DNA from: Clostridium sp. 1001271st1 H5 | GTDB taxonomy: Bacteria > Bacillota > Clostridia > Lachnospirales > Lachnospiraceae | DNA: 64,000 bases | Assembly: GCF_005845215.1 (NCBI RefSeq) | Contig: NZ_SPHO01000019.1 | Span: 1-64,000, forward strand | Reading direction: 5' to 3' | Shown here: positions 51,336 through 60,245 of the stretch, in pieces | Position numbering within the stretch: the stretch's first letter is position 1 | Layout of the letters: every line of letters starts with the position of its first letter | Program-made: the position numbers and the translations under genes | The notes under the pieces: model-generated | Seen by the model: only the letters and a program-made list of their open reading frames with translations | Databases searched by the model: none | What the model was told of the DNA's origin: nothing

Positions 51336-52556
51336 TTACGGGACCCATATCCCTTCCTGATTCACATAATGCTGGTCCACAGCCATATCCCGCACCATCC
51401 GCCCGCCTGACGGGTCCAGATAGTACCAATTCCCCTGCCACAGCAGCCACCCGGTTGCCATACTGCCGTCCGGATTCAGATAGTACCAGTCGTTCCCCTG
51501 CTGCAGCCACTGTCCTGTCAGCTTTCCTTTCTCCGGGTCCAGGTAATACCAGATGCGGTTGAACTGAAGCCAGCCCGTAACCATGTCCCCGTTGGATGTC
51601 AGGTAGTATTCCCTGTCGTTCTTCCACTGCCAGCCCGTAAGCATATATCCGTTTATGTCAAACAGATACCACTTACCGCCAATCTCCTGCCAGCAGCCCA
51701 CGGGATAACTTCCGTCCTGGTTCCTGTACCACCAGCCGTTTTTGTCCTGGGCCCAGCCGGGGGCCTGGGCATTGGGTCCGGTTCCGTCCTTCACACTGAC
51801 ACCGGCGGTTCCCTTTCCCTGGGACACGGCCCTCTTATCCGCTGCCTGGGCATCCTTCCTGGTAATCTGCTGGTTGTCAGACTCGGTCCATCCTCCTGCT
51901 TTCAGATAGTCAGACTCTGACTCCGACTTTGCCACAGCCCTTACCTTGAAATAGTAATCCCCTTCTTCCGTCATATAGGGAAAGAAATCATAGCTGACGG
52001 AATTGGTCCTGGGCACATGGTAAACCATGCTCTCATCACAGAACAGCTTTACCTCGTAGGAGGAGGCCCCCTCTACCTTGGCCCATCTTGCTTTTCCCAA
52101 AGGTGTTTCCTCCCAATGGGCCTCTTCCACCTGGTCCAGTGTCCCCTTGACGCCTTTTAGCTTTGCAGTAATGGTGAGGCTGCGCTTTGCATCGCTTTTC
52201 TTGGATGACACATAATCCGCGCCCCGTATATGCGCGCTGGAGGAACTGATGCTTCCGAAATAGTACTCGTCCTCAGCAGCCAATTCAATGGTTATACGCG
52301 GTGTCTCCCCTGCCTTCCAGGATGTCTTTCCATTGATAAACCCGCAGGACACCACATGATACTTGGTGCTGTCCGCCGTGGCTGACACGCTTGCGCTGCC
52401 CCCCACCTCCACGGAAGAGGTAACCGCTATGGTCACCGACTTAATAGCCTCGTCCGCATAAGAAACCATGGCAGCGGACCACCATACCCCCAGCACAAGG
52501 AACAATCCTGCCGCTGCCCTGCAGGAAACATGTATCAGCCTGTTTCTAATCCCCAT
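51336..52556 (-). CDS. Secreted choline-binding-repeat protein, copy 1
   Basis: A 406-residue secreted protein with a signal peptide ending near MVSYADEA, beta-sandwich domains (SVTIAVTSSVEVGGSASVSA, AHWEETPLGKARWAKVEG) and about six choline-binding repeats (GWWYRNQDGSYPVGCWQ, GYMLTGWQW, GWLLWQGNWYYLDPS). The start at 52556 has GGGGAGG. It lies 29 bases after the hydrolase and 22 bases before the second copy, so all three probably form one transcript. Confidence 0.85.
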   Translation of the reverse strand: MGIRNRLIHVSCRAAAGLFLVLGVWWSAAMVSYADEAIKSVTIAVTSSVEVGGSASVSATADSTKYHVVSCGFINGKTSWKAGETPRITIELAAEDEYYFGSISSSSAHIRGADYVSSKKSDAKRSLTITAKLKGVKGTLDQVEEAHWEETPLGKARWAKVEGASSYEVKLFCDESMVYHVPRTNSVSYDFFPYMTEEGDYYFKVRAVAKSESESDYLKAGGWTESDNQQITRKDAQAADKRAVSQGKGTAGVSVKDGTGPNAQAPGWAQDKNGWWYRNQDGSYPVGCWQEIGGKWYLFDINGYMLTGWQWKNDREYYLTSNGDMVTGWLQFNRIWYYLDPEKGKLTGQWLQQGNDWYYLNPDGSMATGWLLWQGNWYYLDPSGGRMVRDMAVDQHYVNQEGIWVP

Positions 52557-52585
52557 CTTAAACCTCCCCTTATCCTTTATCCCCG

Positions 52586-53866
52586 TTACTGCCATGGCCT
52601 GCGTATGGATACAATGGTCCGGTAGGCCGGGTCATTGCTCACCTTGATACCTTCTTTTCTGGAACTGGCATGTACGATACGGCCTCCGCCGATATACATG
52701 GCCACATGGCCGGAGTAGCACACCAAATCCCCTGGCTCCATATCCTCATACGGTACCTCTCTGCCAAATCCGGCCTGTTCCCCCGATGTTCTGGGGATAC
52801 TGACGCCGAAATGCCGGTATACGGACTGGGTAAAACCGGAGCAGTCCGTTCCGTTGGTCAGGCTTGTACCTCCGTATATATAGGGATTTCCCACAAACTG
52901 CAGGGCATAGTCCGCCACATTTCTGCCGAACTCAGTGCCGCCCGTGCTTTCTGCCGGCTTGCCGCTGCTTCCCGGTTCCTGCCCCGGACCCAGGACCGGC
53001 GGCTCCTGATTGGCGCCTCCCGGTCCCTGCCCTATGCTTCCCTGCTCCTGCCTGATGCGCTCCTGCTCCTGCCTGATATGCTCCTGCCTGATACGCTCCT
53101 GCCTGGCACGTTCCTCCTCCTGCCTGGCCCTGAGAATGCGTATCTCCTCTGTCTTCCTTCTCACTTCACCGGCCGCGCGGGCGGCCCGTGTCCGGGCTGC
53201 CTCCAGTTCAAGGGCAAATCCGCTGCTCTCTTTTTCCCTCTCCCGGATAAAGCCTTCCAGCTCCTTTTGCTGGGACTCATTCTCCTCTTCCATGACCTCC
53301 AGCTGGGACTGTTTCTCCTCCAGCAGCTCCTTTTTTCCGGCAGCTTCCTTCTTTAGCCGTTCATACCTCTCTATGATTTGCCGGTCATATTCATAGAGCT
53401 GTCTGAAATATTCGGTCTGGCTGACCACATCCCCTATACTCTTTGCCTTTAAAAGGATGTCCAGATAAGTGATATCCCCTTCCTCATACAGGAACTGAAT
53501 CCTCTTTTTGAGAATCCCGTACTGTGTCCGGCGCTGTTCCTCGGCCTGGCGGTAATCCAGGCCGGCCTGGTGAATCTGCGCCTTCAGTTCTTCCATATCC
53601 GATTCCAGTATATCCTTTAGGGCCAGCAGCCTTACCAGTTCATCCTCCAGGTCCTGTTCCTTCTGCCTGGACTCTCCCAGCTTCTGTTCCAGCTGCTCTG
53701 CCTCAGACTCTGCCCGGGACTTTTCTTCCTCTGCCCGGCGCTTTTCCTTCTCTGCCTTTGTGACAGGCGATGCGCGGCCTGGCACAGGCGCCTGGACTGC
53801 CAGCACAAGGGCTGCCGCAATCAGTACCGCCCTCCGCCGGCGTCCCCGGTTACCACTCATTCCCAT
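52586..53866 (-). CDS. NlpC/P60 peptidoglycan endopeptidase with long coiled coil (CwlO/PcsB-like)
   Basis: A 426-residue secreted hydrolase. It has a signal peptide (about residues 1-32), a coiled coil of about 230 residues with a variable IRQEQ-repeat hinge, a P, G and Q-rich linker, and a C-terminal NlpC/P60 domain (about 308-426). The catalytic residues are C342 in TDCSGF, His in SGHVAMY and the polar residue after GGRIVHAS. Coiled-coil NlpC/P60 (CwlO) and CHAP (PcsB) proteins are typical FtsEX clients. FtsEX is encoded at the end of the flgM operon. Confidence 0.9.
   Translation of the reverse strand: MGMSGNRGRRRRAVLIAAALVLAVQAPVPGRASPVTKAEKEKRRAEEEKSRAESEAEQLEQKLGESRQKEQDLEDELVRLLALKDILESDMEELKAQIHQAGLDYRQAEEQRRTQYGILKKRIQFLYEEGDITYLDILLKAKSIGDVVSQTEYFRQLYEYDRQIIERYERLKKEAAGKKELLEEKQSQLEVMEEENESQQKELEGFIREREKESSGFALELEAARTRAARAAGEVRRKTEEIRILRARQEEERARQERIRQEHIRQEQERIRQEQGSIGQGPGGANQEPPVLGPGQEPGSSGKPAESTGGTEFGRNVADYALQFVGNPYIYGGTSLTNGTDCSGFTQSVYRHFGVSIPRTSGEQAGFGREVPYEDMEPGDLVCYSGHVAMYIGGGRIVHASSRKEGIKVSNDPAYRTIVSIRRPWQ
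53065..53109. repeat. 15-bp tandem repeat in the coiled-coil hydrolase gene
   Basis: Three adjacent 15-bp units starting gctcctgcctg (53065-53079, 53080-53094, 53095-53109) differ at only a few positions. They encode repeated QE(R/H)IR-type pentapeptides at the end of the coiled coil. Confidence 0.85.
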
Positions 53867-53926
53867 ACCGTTCTTATGTATACCTTTTAACCCTTCCCAA
53901 ATTACACATCATTTTTCAATAATGTC

Positions 53927-53932
53927 AGTATA
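53927..53932 (-). promoter_or_regulatory. Extended -10 promoter of the hydrolase operon
   Basis: TGC-TATACT on the minus strand is an extended -10 element about 60 bases before the start. The -35 region is only a T-run, so the assignment is tentative. Confidence 0.45.
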
Positions 53933-53960
53933 GCACAAATGTAACCAGGAAAAAAGCCTG

Positions 53961-54013
53961 AAAACAGAAACATCCCGGTACAGGCCTGCAGTCATGCTGC
54001 CCCGCACCGGGAT
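53961..54013 (-). terminator. Putative terminator of spoVT
   Basis: ATCCCGGT pairs with ACCGGGAT across a long loop, and TTTCTGTTTTC follows on the minus strand. It starts 27 bases after the spoVT stop. Confidence 0.55.
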
Positions 54014-54039
54014 ATTTCCGTAAAACCCCTGTATAACTG

Positions 54040-54588
54040 TTAACCTTCCATCTGCCGTCCCAGAAACCCGGCAGCCGTGGATGCCAGTTTTACCTCGGCG
54101 TCCCCGAACTTGGCCCTGGGCTCGCGGCTCATGAGAGCCACCGCGCCGATGGCATCGCCTTCACAGATGATTGGCGCAACCACCTGGGCGCTGATTCCCT
54201 CCAGCTCCTCGTCCACCAGCTGGATGAATGCCTTGTCTTCCCTGGCGGCAATGACAGTGCTCCTCTCATTGATGGCCTGTTCCAGCTGACGGCTGATATT
54301 TCTCTGAAGCAGGTCCTTCTTGGCTCCTCCTGCCACGGCTATGACCTGGTCCCTGTCCGTAATGCATACGAAAAGGCCGGTGGACTGTGCCATGGCCTCT
54401 GCATACTGCACGGCAAATGAGGTGAGTTCCATCATAGGCGAGTATTTTTTAAGGATGATTTCTCCTTCCCTGTCTGTGAATATCTCTAACGGCGTACCTT
54501 CCCTGAGCCTTAAGGTCCTCCGAATCTCCTTTGGAATGACCACACGGCCCAGATCATCAATTCTTCTGACTATTCCTGTAGCTTTCAT
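54040..54588 (-). CDS. spoVT: Stage V sporulation protein T
   Basis: A 182-residue transcription factor. The N-terminal AbrB/MazE swapped-hairpin DNA-binding domain is KATGIVRRIDDLGRVVIPKEI (two blocks), and the C-terminal GAF-like domain covers about residues 60-180. In Bacillus it is made in the forespore under sigma-G and adjusts late sporulation genes. The start at 54588 has GGAGG; the TTG two codons upstream is unnecessary. A sigma-G-like promoter is visible upstream. It supports an endospore-former. Confidence 0.95.
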   Translation of the reverse strand: MKATGIVRRIDDLGRVVIPKEIRRTLRLREGTPLEIFTDREGEIILKKYSPMMELTSFAVQYAEAMAQSTGLFVCITDRDQVIAVAGGAKKDLLQRNISRQLEQAINERSTVIAAREDKAFIQLVDEELEGISAQVVAPIICEGDAIGAVALMSREPRAKFGDAEVKLASTAAGFLGRQMEG

Positions 54589-54645
54589 AAACAAAATTCC
54601 TCCATTTTACTTTCTGTCATTTATCTTCTTTGTTGCCCGTAAATG

Positions 54646-54674
54646 TAGTATCTGTAAAACAGAGGAATTTATAC
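54646..54674 (-). promoter_or_regulatory. Sigma-G/F-like promoter of spoVT
   Basis: On the minus strand GTATA (54674-54670), a 17-base spacer and GATACTA (54652-54646) match the forespore consensus GHATR-N17-CATxHTA except for one base. Confidence 0.55.
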
Positions 54675-54725
54675 TTAAAGTAACCTTCAAAGTAATTATG
54701 AAGATTCAAAGGGCTGTAACTGCCT

Positions 54726-55775
54726 TTATATTTTTTTGTGGTCGCCCCGGTCTGTCACAACCTCATACCCGATGGATGCCATCCTGCGCTTTAATTCTTT
54801 AATATTGGCTGCGGCTTCCACTCCCGTGCTGATTTTATTATCATAAAGCATATACTTTTTCCGCACTTCCAGGGGAGACAGGTTGGGCATCACCACATTG
54901 GCCCCTGCCATCACCCCCTGTTCCCTGCCGTCCGGTTCAATGGTTCCCAGGGCTGTGGTGGCTGGCAGCAGCACATCCGGAAGCATAAGCCGTACAATGG
55001 CCAGCAGCAAAAGAGTCTGGCGGAGGCTTCCGGCGGGCCTGTCCTTAAAAGGAGTATCATGATGGGGGATGAACGGTCCGATTCCCACCATCTCCGGCTG
55101 AAGGCCGTGCATGAATTCCAGGTCCTCCGCAATATGGGCCGTTGTCTGATAGGGCGAGCCCGCCATGATTCCGCAGCCGGTCTGATATCCAATGGCCTTC
55201 AGGTTCTGCAGGCACTCCTTCCTGTATTCAGAAGACATCTGAGGGGGATGGAGACTGGCATAATGGCATGGATTAGCTGTCTCATGGCGCAGCAGATAAC
55301 GGTCCGCCCCCGCATCAAACCACCGCTTGTAAGTACTGTACCCCTTCTCCCCCACAGACAGAGTAACCGCACAGTCCGGGTACTGCTGTTTGATGCGCTC
55401 CACCAGATAGGCTATCTTCTCATCCGTAAACCATGGGTCCTCGCCTCCCTGGAACACAAAGGTCCGAAACCCCAGTCCATAGCCAATCCGGCAGCACTCC
55501 ATAATCTGTTCCGGCGACAGCCTGTAACGGGACGCCTTCTGGTTGCTCCGCCGGATACCGCAATAGTAGCAGTCATTTTTACAGTAATTAGTAAATTCCA
55601 TCAGACCGCGTACATAAATCCGGTTCCCGTAATTAGCCAGGGCAGCTTCCCTGGCTTTTTCATACAGATAGGATTCCTCCTCCCCTATGTTATCCAGCAG
55701 GAAAATAAATTCCTCCCGGGACAGCATATGGGTTTTTGCCAACTTATCCACCAGTGTGGTCACCTGCTCCATCAT
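54726..55775 (-). CDS. HydE-like radical SAM enzyme
   Basis: A 349-residue radical SAM protein similar to the [FeFe]-hydrogenase maturase HydE. The cluster motif is C65-x3-C69-x2-C72 (CKNDCYYC), followed by GIRRSNQKASRYRLSP, FQGGEDPW, RHETANPCHYASLHP and PFIPHHDTPF, all HydE-type. A second C-terminal cysteine motif is absent. HydE acts on an organometallic iron intermediate on the way to the H-cluster. hydF and hydG are not here. Instead the start overlaps the ABC ATPase stop (ATGA), placing it at the end of the nitrogenase-like operon. It may be the cell's hydrogenase HydE or a paralogue serving the nitrogenase-like enzyme. Confidence 0.85.
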   Translation of the reverse strand: MMEQVTTLVDKLAKTHMLSREEFIFLLDNIGEEESYLYEKAREAALANYGNRIYVRGLMEFTNYCKNDCYYCGIRRSNQKASRYRLSPEQIMECCRIGYGLGFRTFVFQGGEDPWFTDEKIAYLVERIKQQYPDCAVTLSVGEKGYSTYKRWFDAGADRYLLRHETANPCHYASLHPPQMSSEYRKECLQNLKAIGYQTGCGIMAGSPYQTTAHIAEDLEFMHGLQPEMVGIGPFIPHHDTPFKDRPAGSLRQTLLLLAIVRLMLPDVLLPATTALGTIEPDGREQGVMAGANVVMPNLSPLEVRKKYMLYDNKISTGVEAAANIKELKRRMASIGYEVVTDRGDHKKI

Positions 55776-56581
55776 GCACCTCTCTCCATTTTATCTTTTA
55801 ATCCCACAGGCAGGACACAGGTATATGTCCTGTTCCTGAGTTTCAGCGGATACAGCCTGACCTCCACCCCAAACGCCTCATTAAGGTGTTCCTCGCTGAG
55901 TATCTCATCTGTGGGTCCAAACAGGGTAGTGCCATGGGAAGTGAGCAGCAGCGCTTTTTGGGATATGGAAAGGGCGTGTTCCGGATAATGGGTGTTGACC
56001 ACGGCGGATATATGTTTTTCCCTGCACAGACGTTCAATGGTTTCCAGTACAATGAGCTGGTTCCTGAAATCCAGGTTGGATTCCGGTTCATCCAGCACAA
56101 GGATGGACGGATTCGTCGCCAGTGCCCTGGCAATAAGAACCATCTGCAGTTCCCCGCCGCTTATATGGCTGCAGAGCTTACCCTTAAGATATCCGATTCC
56201 AATCTCTTCCATACAGTCTCCTGCTATTTCCCAGTCCCTCTTTTTAGGCTGCCCGAAGGTGCCCAGATGCGCATTTCTCCCCAAAAGCACCATTTCCTCT
56301 GTGCTGTAGGCAAAGGCAGACGCCTTTGCCTGGGGTACGTATCCCACCTTCCGCCACAGCTGGTTATACGGTATGTCCCTTATGTTGACGCCGTCCACAA
56401 AGGTTCCTCCTGTTTTCCATTCCAGAAGGCCCAGCATACATTTAAGCAGGGTGGTCTTGCCTGCGCCGTTGGCCCCCAGGATGGACAGCACCTGGGGCTC
56501 ATCCAGGGAAACATTCACATGTTCCAGTATACAATCATTGGAGGAATAACCAAATCCCCCGTCCTTCACCTCAAATATCAT
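55772..56581 (-). CDS. FecE-type ABC transporter ATP-binding protein
   Basis: A 269-residue ATPase: Walker A GANGAGKTT at about 36-44, signature ISGGELQMVLIARAL, Walker B ILVLDEPESNLD and a switch histidine in VNTHYPEHAL. It belongs to the class II importers for iron-siderophore, cobalamin, haem or molybdate/tungstate. It overlaps the permease by 4 bases and HydE by 4 bases, so all are co-translated. Confidence 0.92.
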   Translation of the reverse strand: MIFEVKDGGFGYSSNDCILEHVNVSLDEPQVLSILGANGAGKTTLLKCMLGLLEWKTGGTFVDGVNIRDIPYNQLWRKVGYVPQAKASAFAYSTEEMVLLGRNAHLGTFGQPKKRDWEIAGDCMEEIGIGYLKGKLCSHISGGELQMVLIARALATNPSILVLDEPESNLDFRNQLIVLETIERLCREKHISAVVNTHYPEHALSISQKALLLTSHGTTLFGPTDEILSEEHLNEAFGVEVRLYPLKLRNRTYTCVLPVGLKDKMERGA

Positions 56582-57597
56582 AAACGGATACCTCCTGTCT
56601 TTCTGAGCAGCAATATGAAACAGGGCGCTCCTATAAGGGATGTCAATATGGATACAGGTATTTCCGTGGCCATTACCGACCTGGCCGCAGTATCTATGAT
56701 AAGCATGAACAGAGCCCCCGACGCCATGCTGGCGGGTACCACGGAGCGGTTGTCATTTCCGAATATCATACGCACCATATGGGGTATGAGAAGCCCTACC
56801 CACCCAATCTGCCCGCACATGGAAACCACGGCCGCAGTCACCATGGCTGCCCCCAGAATTACAAGGCTCCGGATTCTCTTCACCGGAATGCCCAGGGACT
56901 TTGCCTCGTCCTCAGGAAGGGACATGGTATTGAGTTTCCATCTCAAAAGGAACAAAAGCAGACTTCCCGCAATGATAAAGGGCGCCCCCATAAGAAGGGT
57001 GGTCCTGGTGGTGGATGCCATGCTGCCCATGAGCCAGTAGGTGATGGACGGAAGCACGTCCTGTGGGTCCGCCGCATATTTTACCAGGGATACCAGGGCG
57101 GAAAACAGGGAGCTGACCACCATGCCTGCCAGTATGACCATCAGCGGAGGTATGGTCCCCCTGACCTGGGCCACGCTCCAGGCCATAAGCACGGCCGCCA
57201 CCCCGGCCGCCATGGCAAGAGTCTGTATGCCAAAGGCCGGAAGGCCTAACAGGATACCCAGGACAGCGCCAAAGGAGGCCCCGTTGGCAGCTCCCAAGGT
57301 ATCCGGGGTGGCCAGGGGGTTGGCAAACAGCCCCTGGAATGCTGCCCCGGCAGCAGCCAGTCCTGCTCCGGACAATAGGGCCAGCACCACCCTTGGAAAA
57401 CGGATATTGGATATGACCGTCCTTACCTGGTCCGACACCTGGACGCCGGGAAAGGAGCCCGGTATCAGCACGGCTGCCAGCTCCTTTGGAGCAATGGTAA
57501 AACGTCCGATTGCCATAGCTGCAGCTGCAGCTGCAAAAATCACTGCCAGGGAACCCAGGGTCCAGTACCGGTTCCACGTTTGTTTACTTCCACTCAT
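56578..57597 (-). CDS. FecCD-type ABC transporter permease
   Basis: A 339-residue membrane protein with about ten segments. It has LSGAGLAAAGAAFQGLFANP and PDTLGAANGASFGAVLG, the FecCD/BtuC signature, and GQIGWVGLLIPHMVRMIFG near the C terminus. It probably works as a homodimer since only one permease gene is present. Confidence 0.93.
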   Translation of the reverse strand: MSGSKQTWNRYWTLGSLAVIFAAAAAAMAIGRFTIAPKELAAVLIPGSFPGVQVSDQVRTVISNIRFPRVVLALLSGAGLAAAGAAFQGLFANPLATPDTLGAANGASFGAVLGILLGLPAFGIQTLAMAAGVAAVLMAWSVAQVRGTIPPLMVILAGMVVSSLFSALVSLVKYAADPQDVLPSITYWLMGSMASTTRTTLLMGAPFIIAGSLLLFLLRWKLNTMSLPEDEAKSLGIPVKRIRSLVILGAAMVTAAVVSMCGQIGWVGLLIPHMVRMIFGNDNRSVVPASMASGALFMLIIDTAARSVMATEIPVSILTSLIGAPCFILLLRKTGGIRL

Positions 57598-57642
57598 GGT
57601 TATGTTCCATCCTCATATAGTTCTGGTAATATGCCCGGGCAC

Positions 57643-58905
57643 CTATTTCTTATACCCGGCCGCTGCCTCCCGGCCAGGATGGTACATCCTCTGTACCTGC
57701 TGGCTGCTCAGCTCCACACCGTACATTTCCTCATAATAATTCTTTACCTCCCGGGTGATATCCACATCCGGGAACAGGTCCGGATATACCTGTTTTGCCA
57801 TCCACAAAAGAGTCATGGGCGTATCCGTGCTGGGCGTATAGCTCCGGTAGGTTCCCAGGGGAAGCTTGTATACCTGTTTGTCCTGCACTGCTTTTACCGG
57901 ACTCCAGTCATCCTGTCCCACTGCATTTTCATAGAGGTCCTCAGGCTGGACCGGGGTAAAATTGGTGATGAATATAATGTCCGGATTCCACTCATATACC
58001 TGTTCCATGTTGATGACTGCATTGGAATTCTCCGCTGCCACGCCTTCAGCCACATTGCGTCCGCCCACTGCGTCGCACCAGAACTGACCGAAAAATTTCC
58101 TGCCTGAGGTCACCATGGTGGTATCGCTGTAATTAAACAGGAACAGGATATTCTTCCTCTCCTCATCCTTTAATCCTGACACCTTGCTCTGGATATCCTC
58201 ATATACCTTCTGGCTGTATTGGGACACCCGCTCCGATGTATCCCCCTTCTCCGGAAAAATCCGGCTCAGCAGGCCAATCCACTGGTCATACGTCTCTATG
58301 CTGTCGTAATTCCATTTATTTACAGATACTGCAACTGCCGCAAATCCGGCAGAGCGCAGGGCCTCCCCTATTTCCTTGCTGCCTGCATTGTAAAATACCA
58401 CATCCGGTTCCAGCTTCATGAGTTCTTCCATGTTGATGTCGCTGCCGTTCATGAAATCCGTACTGGCATCCAGGATGTCGGGAAACAGCTCTCCCAAAAG
58501 CCCTGTTTTGGCAGCGCTCATGCTGGCGGGGGCCATTCCCACTATCTTTTCCCCGGACCCCAGGAACACGGTGATGATGGAGGGAAGCGGCAGTATATCC
58601 GTAACCACCACCCGGTTCACTTCCCCGGGTATCTCCACCTGATTGCCTGCATGGTCTGTTATGACCACTGTGCCGGCGGACCGGGAGGTCTGCGGTTCCC
58701 TCCGGCCCTTGTCTGCACTCTGGCCCTCATCAGGGTTCTGACCGCTGTCATTCTGTCCCTTGTCATTCTGTCCCTTGTCCTCCTGACGCTGACTTTCTGC
58801 AGCCTGACCGCCTGGGGCAGACGCCCCCGGTGCCCCGGACTGGCAGCCAGAAAGTCCTGCTGCCCCAAGACACACACCTAAAATGATTGCTGTTAGCTTT
58901 TTCAT
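57643..58905 (-). CDS. ABC transporter substrate-binding lipoprotein (FecB type)
   Basis: A 420-residue lipoprotein with the lipobox LSGC at residues 18-21 and a linker of about 60 residues rich in G, Q, D and K with an in-frame 15-bp repeat. The class III binding-protein fold follows, beginning TDHAGNQVEIPGEVNRVVV, a typical FecB/BtuF start. The substrate is not evident; the fold serves siderophores, haem, cobalamin and molybdate or tungstate. The start at 58905 has GGAGG; a longer frame overlaps the preceding gene. It is 17 bases after the component-1-like gene. Confidence 0.9.
   Translation of the reverse strand: MKKLTAIILGVCLGAAGLSGCQSGAPGASAPGGQAAESQRQEDKGQNDKGQNDSGQNPDEGQSADKGRREPQTSRSAGTVVITDHAGNQVEIPGEVNRVVVTDILPLPSIITVFLGSGEKIVGMAPASMSAAKTGLLGELFPDILDASTDFMNGSDINMEELMKLEPDVVFYNAGSKEIGEALRSAGFAAVAVSVNKWNYDSIETYDQWIGLLSRIFPEKGDTSERVSQYSQKVYEDIQSKVSGLKDEERKNILFLFNYSDTTMVTSGRKFFGQFWCDAVGGRNVAEGVAAENSNAVINMEQVYEWNPDIIFITNFTPVQPEDLYENAVGQDDWSPVKAVQDKQVYKLPLGTYRSYTPSTDTPMTLLWMAKQVYPDLFPDVDITREVKNYYEEMYGVELSSQQVQRMYHPGREAAAGYKK
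58746..58775. repeat. 15-bp tandem repeat in the binding-protein linker
   Basis: Two identical 15-bp units (tgtcattctgtccct) at 58746-58760 and 58761-58775 plus a partial third encode the (D/N)KGQN repeats between the lipid anchor and the binding domain. Confidence 0.85.
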
Positions 58906-58922
58906 AATACCTCTTCCTCCAT

Positions 58923-60245
58923 TTATTTTTCCCCGGAACAATTCAAAGAGCACACAAAGGGCTTCATAATGCTGTGATACATTCTGCCTGAACATGCCTC
59001 ATGGGGAAAATCCACAAACACCCTATTTCTGTCAGCAGGGCATACCTGACGGTATAAGGGGTCAGCCACCACAACCGTACTCTCCGCTATACCGGAAATA
59101 ACTTCATCCTCATCCCAGTCAATGATATCTCCTTCCATGGCCAGGTCCTTCTCTCCTCCGGCCGGACAAAGCACCGTCACCTGGTCAGCTCCAAATTCCT
59201 CCCTCAGGCTGCACCGCAGGGAACCGGCAATGACCTGTTCCCCGATTATAAGTACCCTCTCACCGGACAAATCATCCGGCAGCCCGGAAAGCCCCAGGTC
59301 AGGCCGGGCAGCCCCGGCGGAACCGGCCTCCGGCTGAAGCGAATTTGAATCCGGCTGCAGCGCATTTTCAGCATGTTCAAACAAACAGCGGTTCTCACCT
59401 GCTTCCGCCGCCTGCCTGATATACCCTGCCAGCCGTTCAGATGTCAATCTTCCCACAGGTGTTCCCACCACGTAAGGTATTCCGTACAGCTCCTTTAACG
59501 CTCCGGCCGCAGGCAGCCCCGCTGCTGATACCACCAGATTTACGTCTGCCAGGCCGGCCAGACGCAGTTCATCCAGACTGCTTTCCATGGCCCAGCAGCC
59601 CCCGTTCTCCATTCCATGGTCACTGAGAAAATCCTTTAGTCTGGCAGTATTTCCCGTAAGTGAAAAATCCAGCGGGGTAACGCCCAGGACATTCACCCTC
59701 AGGGCATGCTCCCGTTCCGTCCCCTTGCGGCTGGTTCCGTCCGGGCTGCCTGTATTTCCCGCCAGCTTTTGCAGCTCCGCTCCGGGCGGACAGAACCGTT
59801 TCACAATCTGCCTCAGCGCCTCCCCTGCCCCGCGGACATAGGAGTGCATTCCATTGGTGGCAATGCCGAAGGTTGGGATACCGGTCTGTTTTTCAATCAT
59901 CCTGGCAATTCCCTTAAAGTCAGTCCCCATCATCATGGGAATCGGGGTTCCTCCCATACATATGAACGCCGGATGAAGATTCGCTGCAGCGTCCACAATA
60001 TCCTGCACCAGCTTTCCGTCATCCCCCATGACTGCTTCCAGCTCCGACAGAGCCGAAATATACACCATGCTGTCCATGGAGTACCATCTGGGCTCATCGT
60101 GGGTGGTATAGGTGGAATTACAGCCTGAAGCATCATGCATCACCGTCATTCCGCCCAGCTCATACAGGGCCGAGCAGACCCCTGATATATCTGCCGCATA
60201 TACCGGCAGAATCCGGTTTGTCCGTTTCAACAGCAGCACCCCCAT
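58923..60245 (-). CDS. Nitrogenase component 1-like subunit (second, NifK/NifE-type position)
   Basis: A 440-residue protein of the nitrogenase/oxidoreductase component 1 family. Three cysteines are placed like P-cluster ligands: C24 (SGVCSALYEL), C42 (DASGCNSTYTT) and C96 (FICMGGTPIPMMMGTD). The last corresponds to the CPxGLIGDD region of NifD. The rest has Rossmann-like domains (VNVLGVTPLDFSLTGN, GERVLIIGEQVIAGSLR) with a Q, P and S-rich linker. The start at 60245 (MGVLLLKRTN) is chosen from the conserved beginning and AGGT upstream; it overlaps the previous gene by 19 bases. Its substrate is unknown. Confidence 0.85.
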   Translation of the reverse strand: MGVLLLKRTNRILPVYAADISGVCSALYELGGMTVMHDASGCNSTYTTHDEPRWYSMDSMVYISALSELEAVMGDDGKLVQDIVDAAANLHPAFICMGGTPIPMMMGTDFKGIARMIEKQTGIPTFGIATNGMHSYVRGAGEALRQIVKRFCPPGAELQKLAGNTGSPDGTSRKGTEREHALRVNVLGVTPLDFSLTGNTARLKDFLSDHGMENGGCWAMESSLDELRLAGLADVNLVVSAAGLPAAGALKELYGIPYVVGTPVGRLTSERLAGYIRQAAEAGENRCLFEHAENALQPDSNSLQPEAGSAGAARPDLGLSGLPDDLSGERVLIIGEQVIAGSLRCSLREEFGADQVTVLCPAGGEKDLAMEGDIIDWDEDEVISGIAESTVVVADPLYRQVCPADRNRVFVDFPHEACSGRMYHSIMKPFVCSLNCSGEK

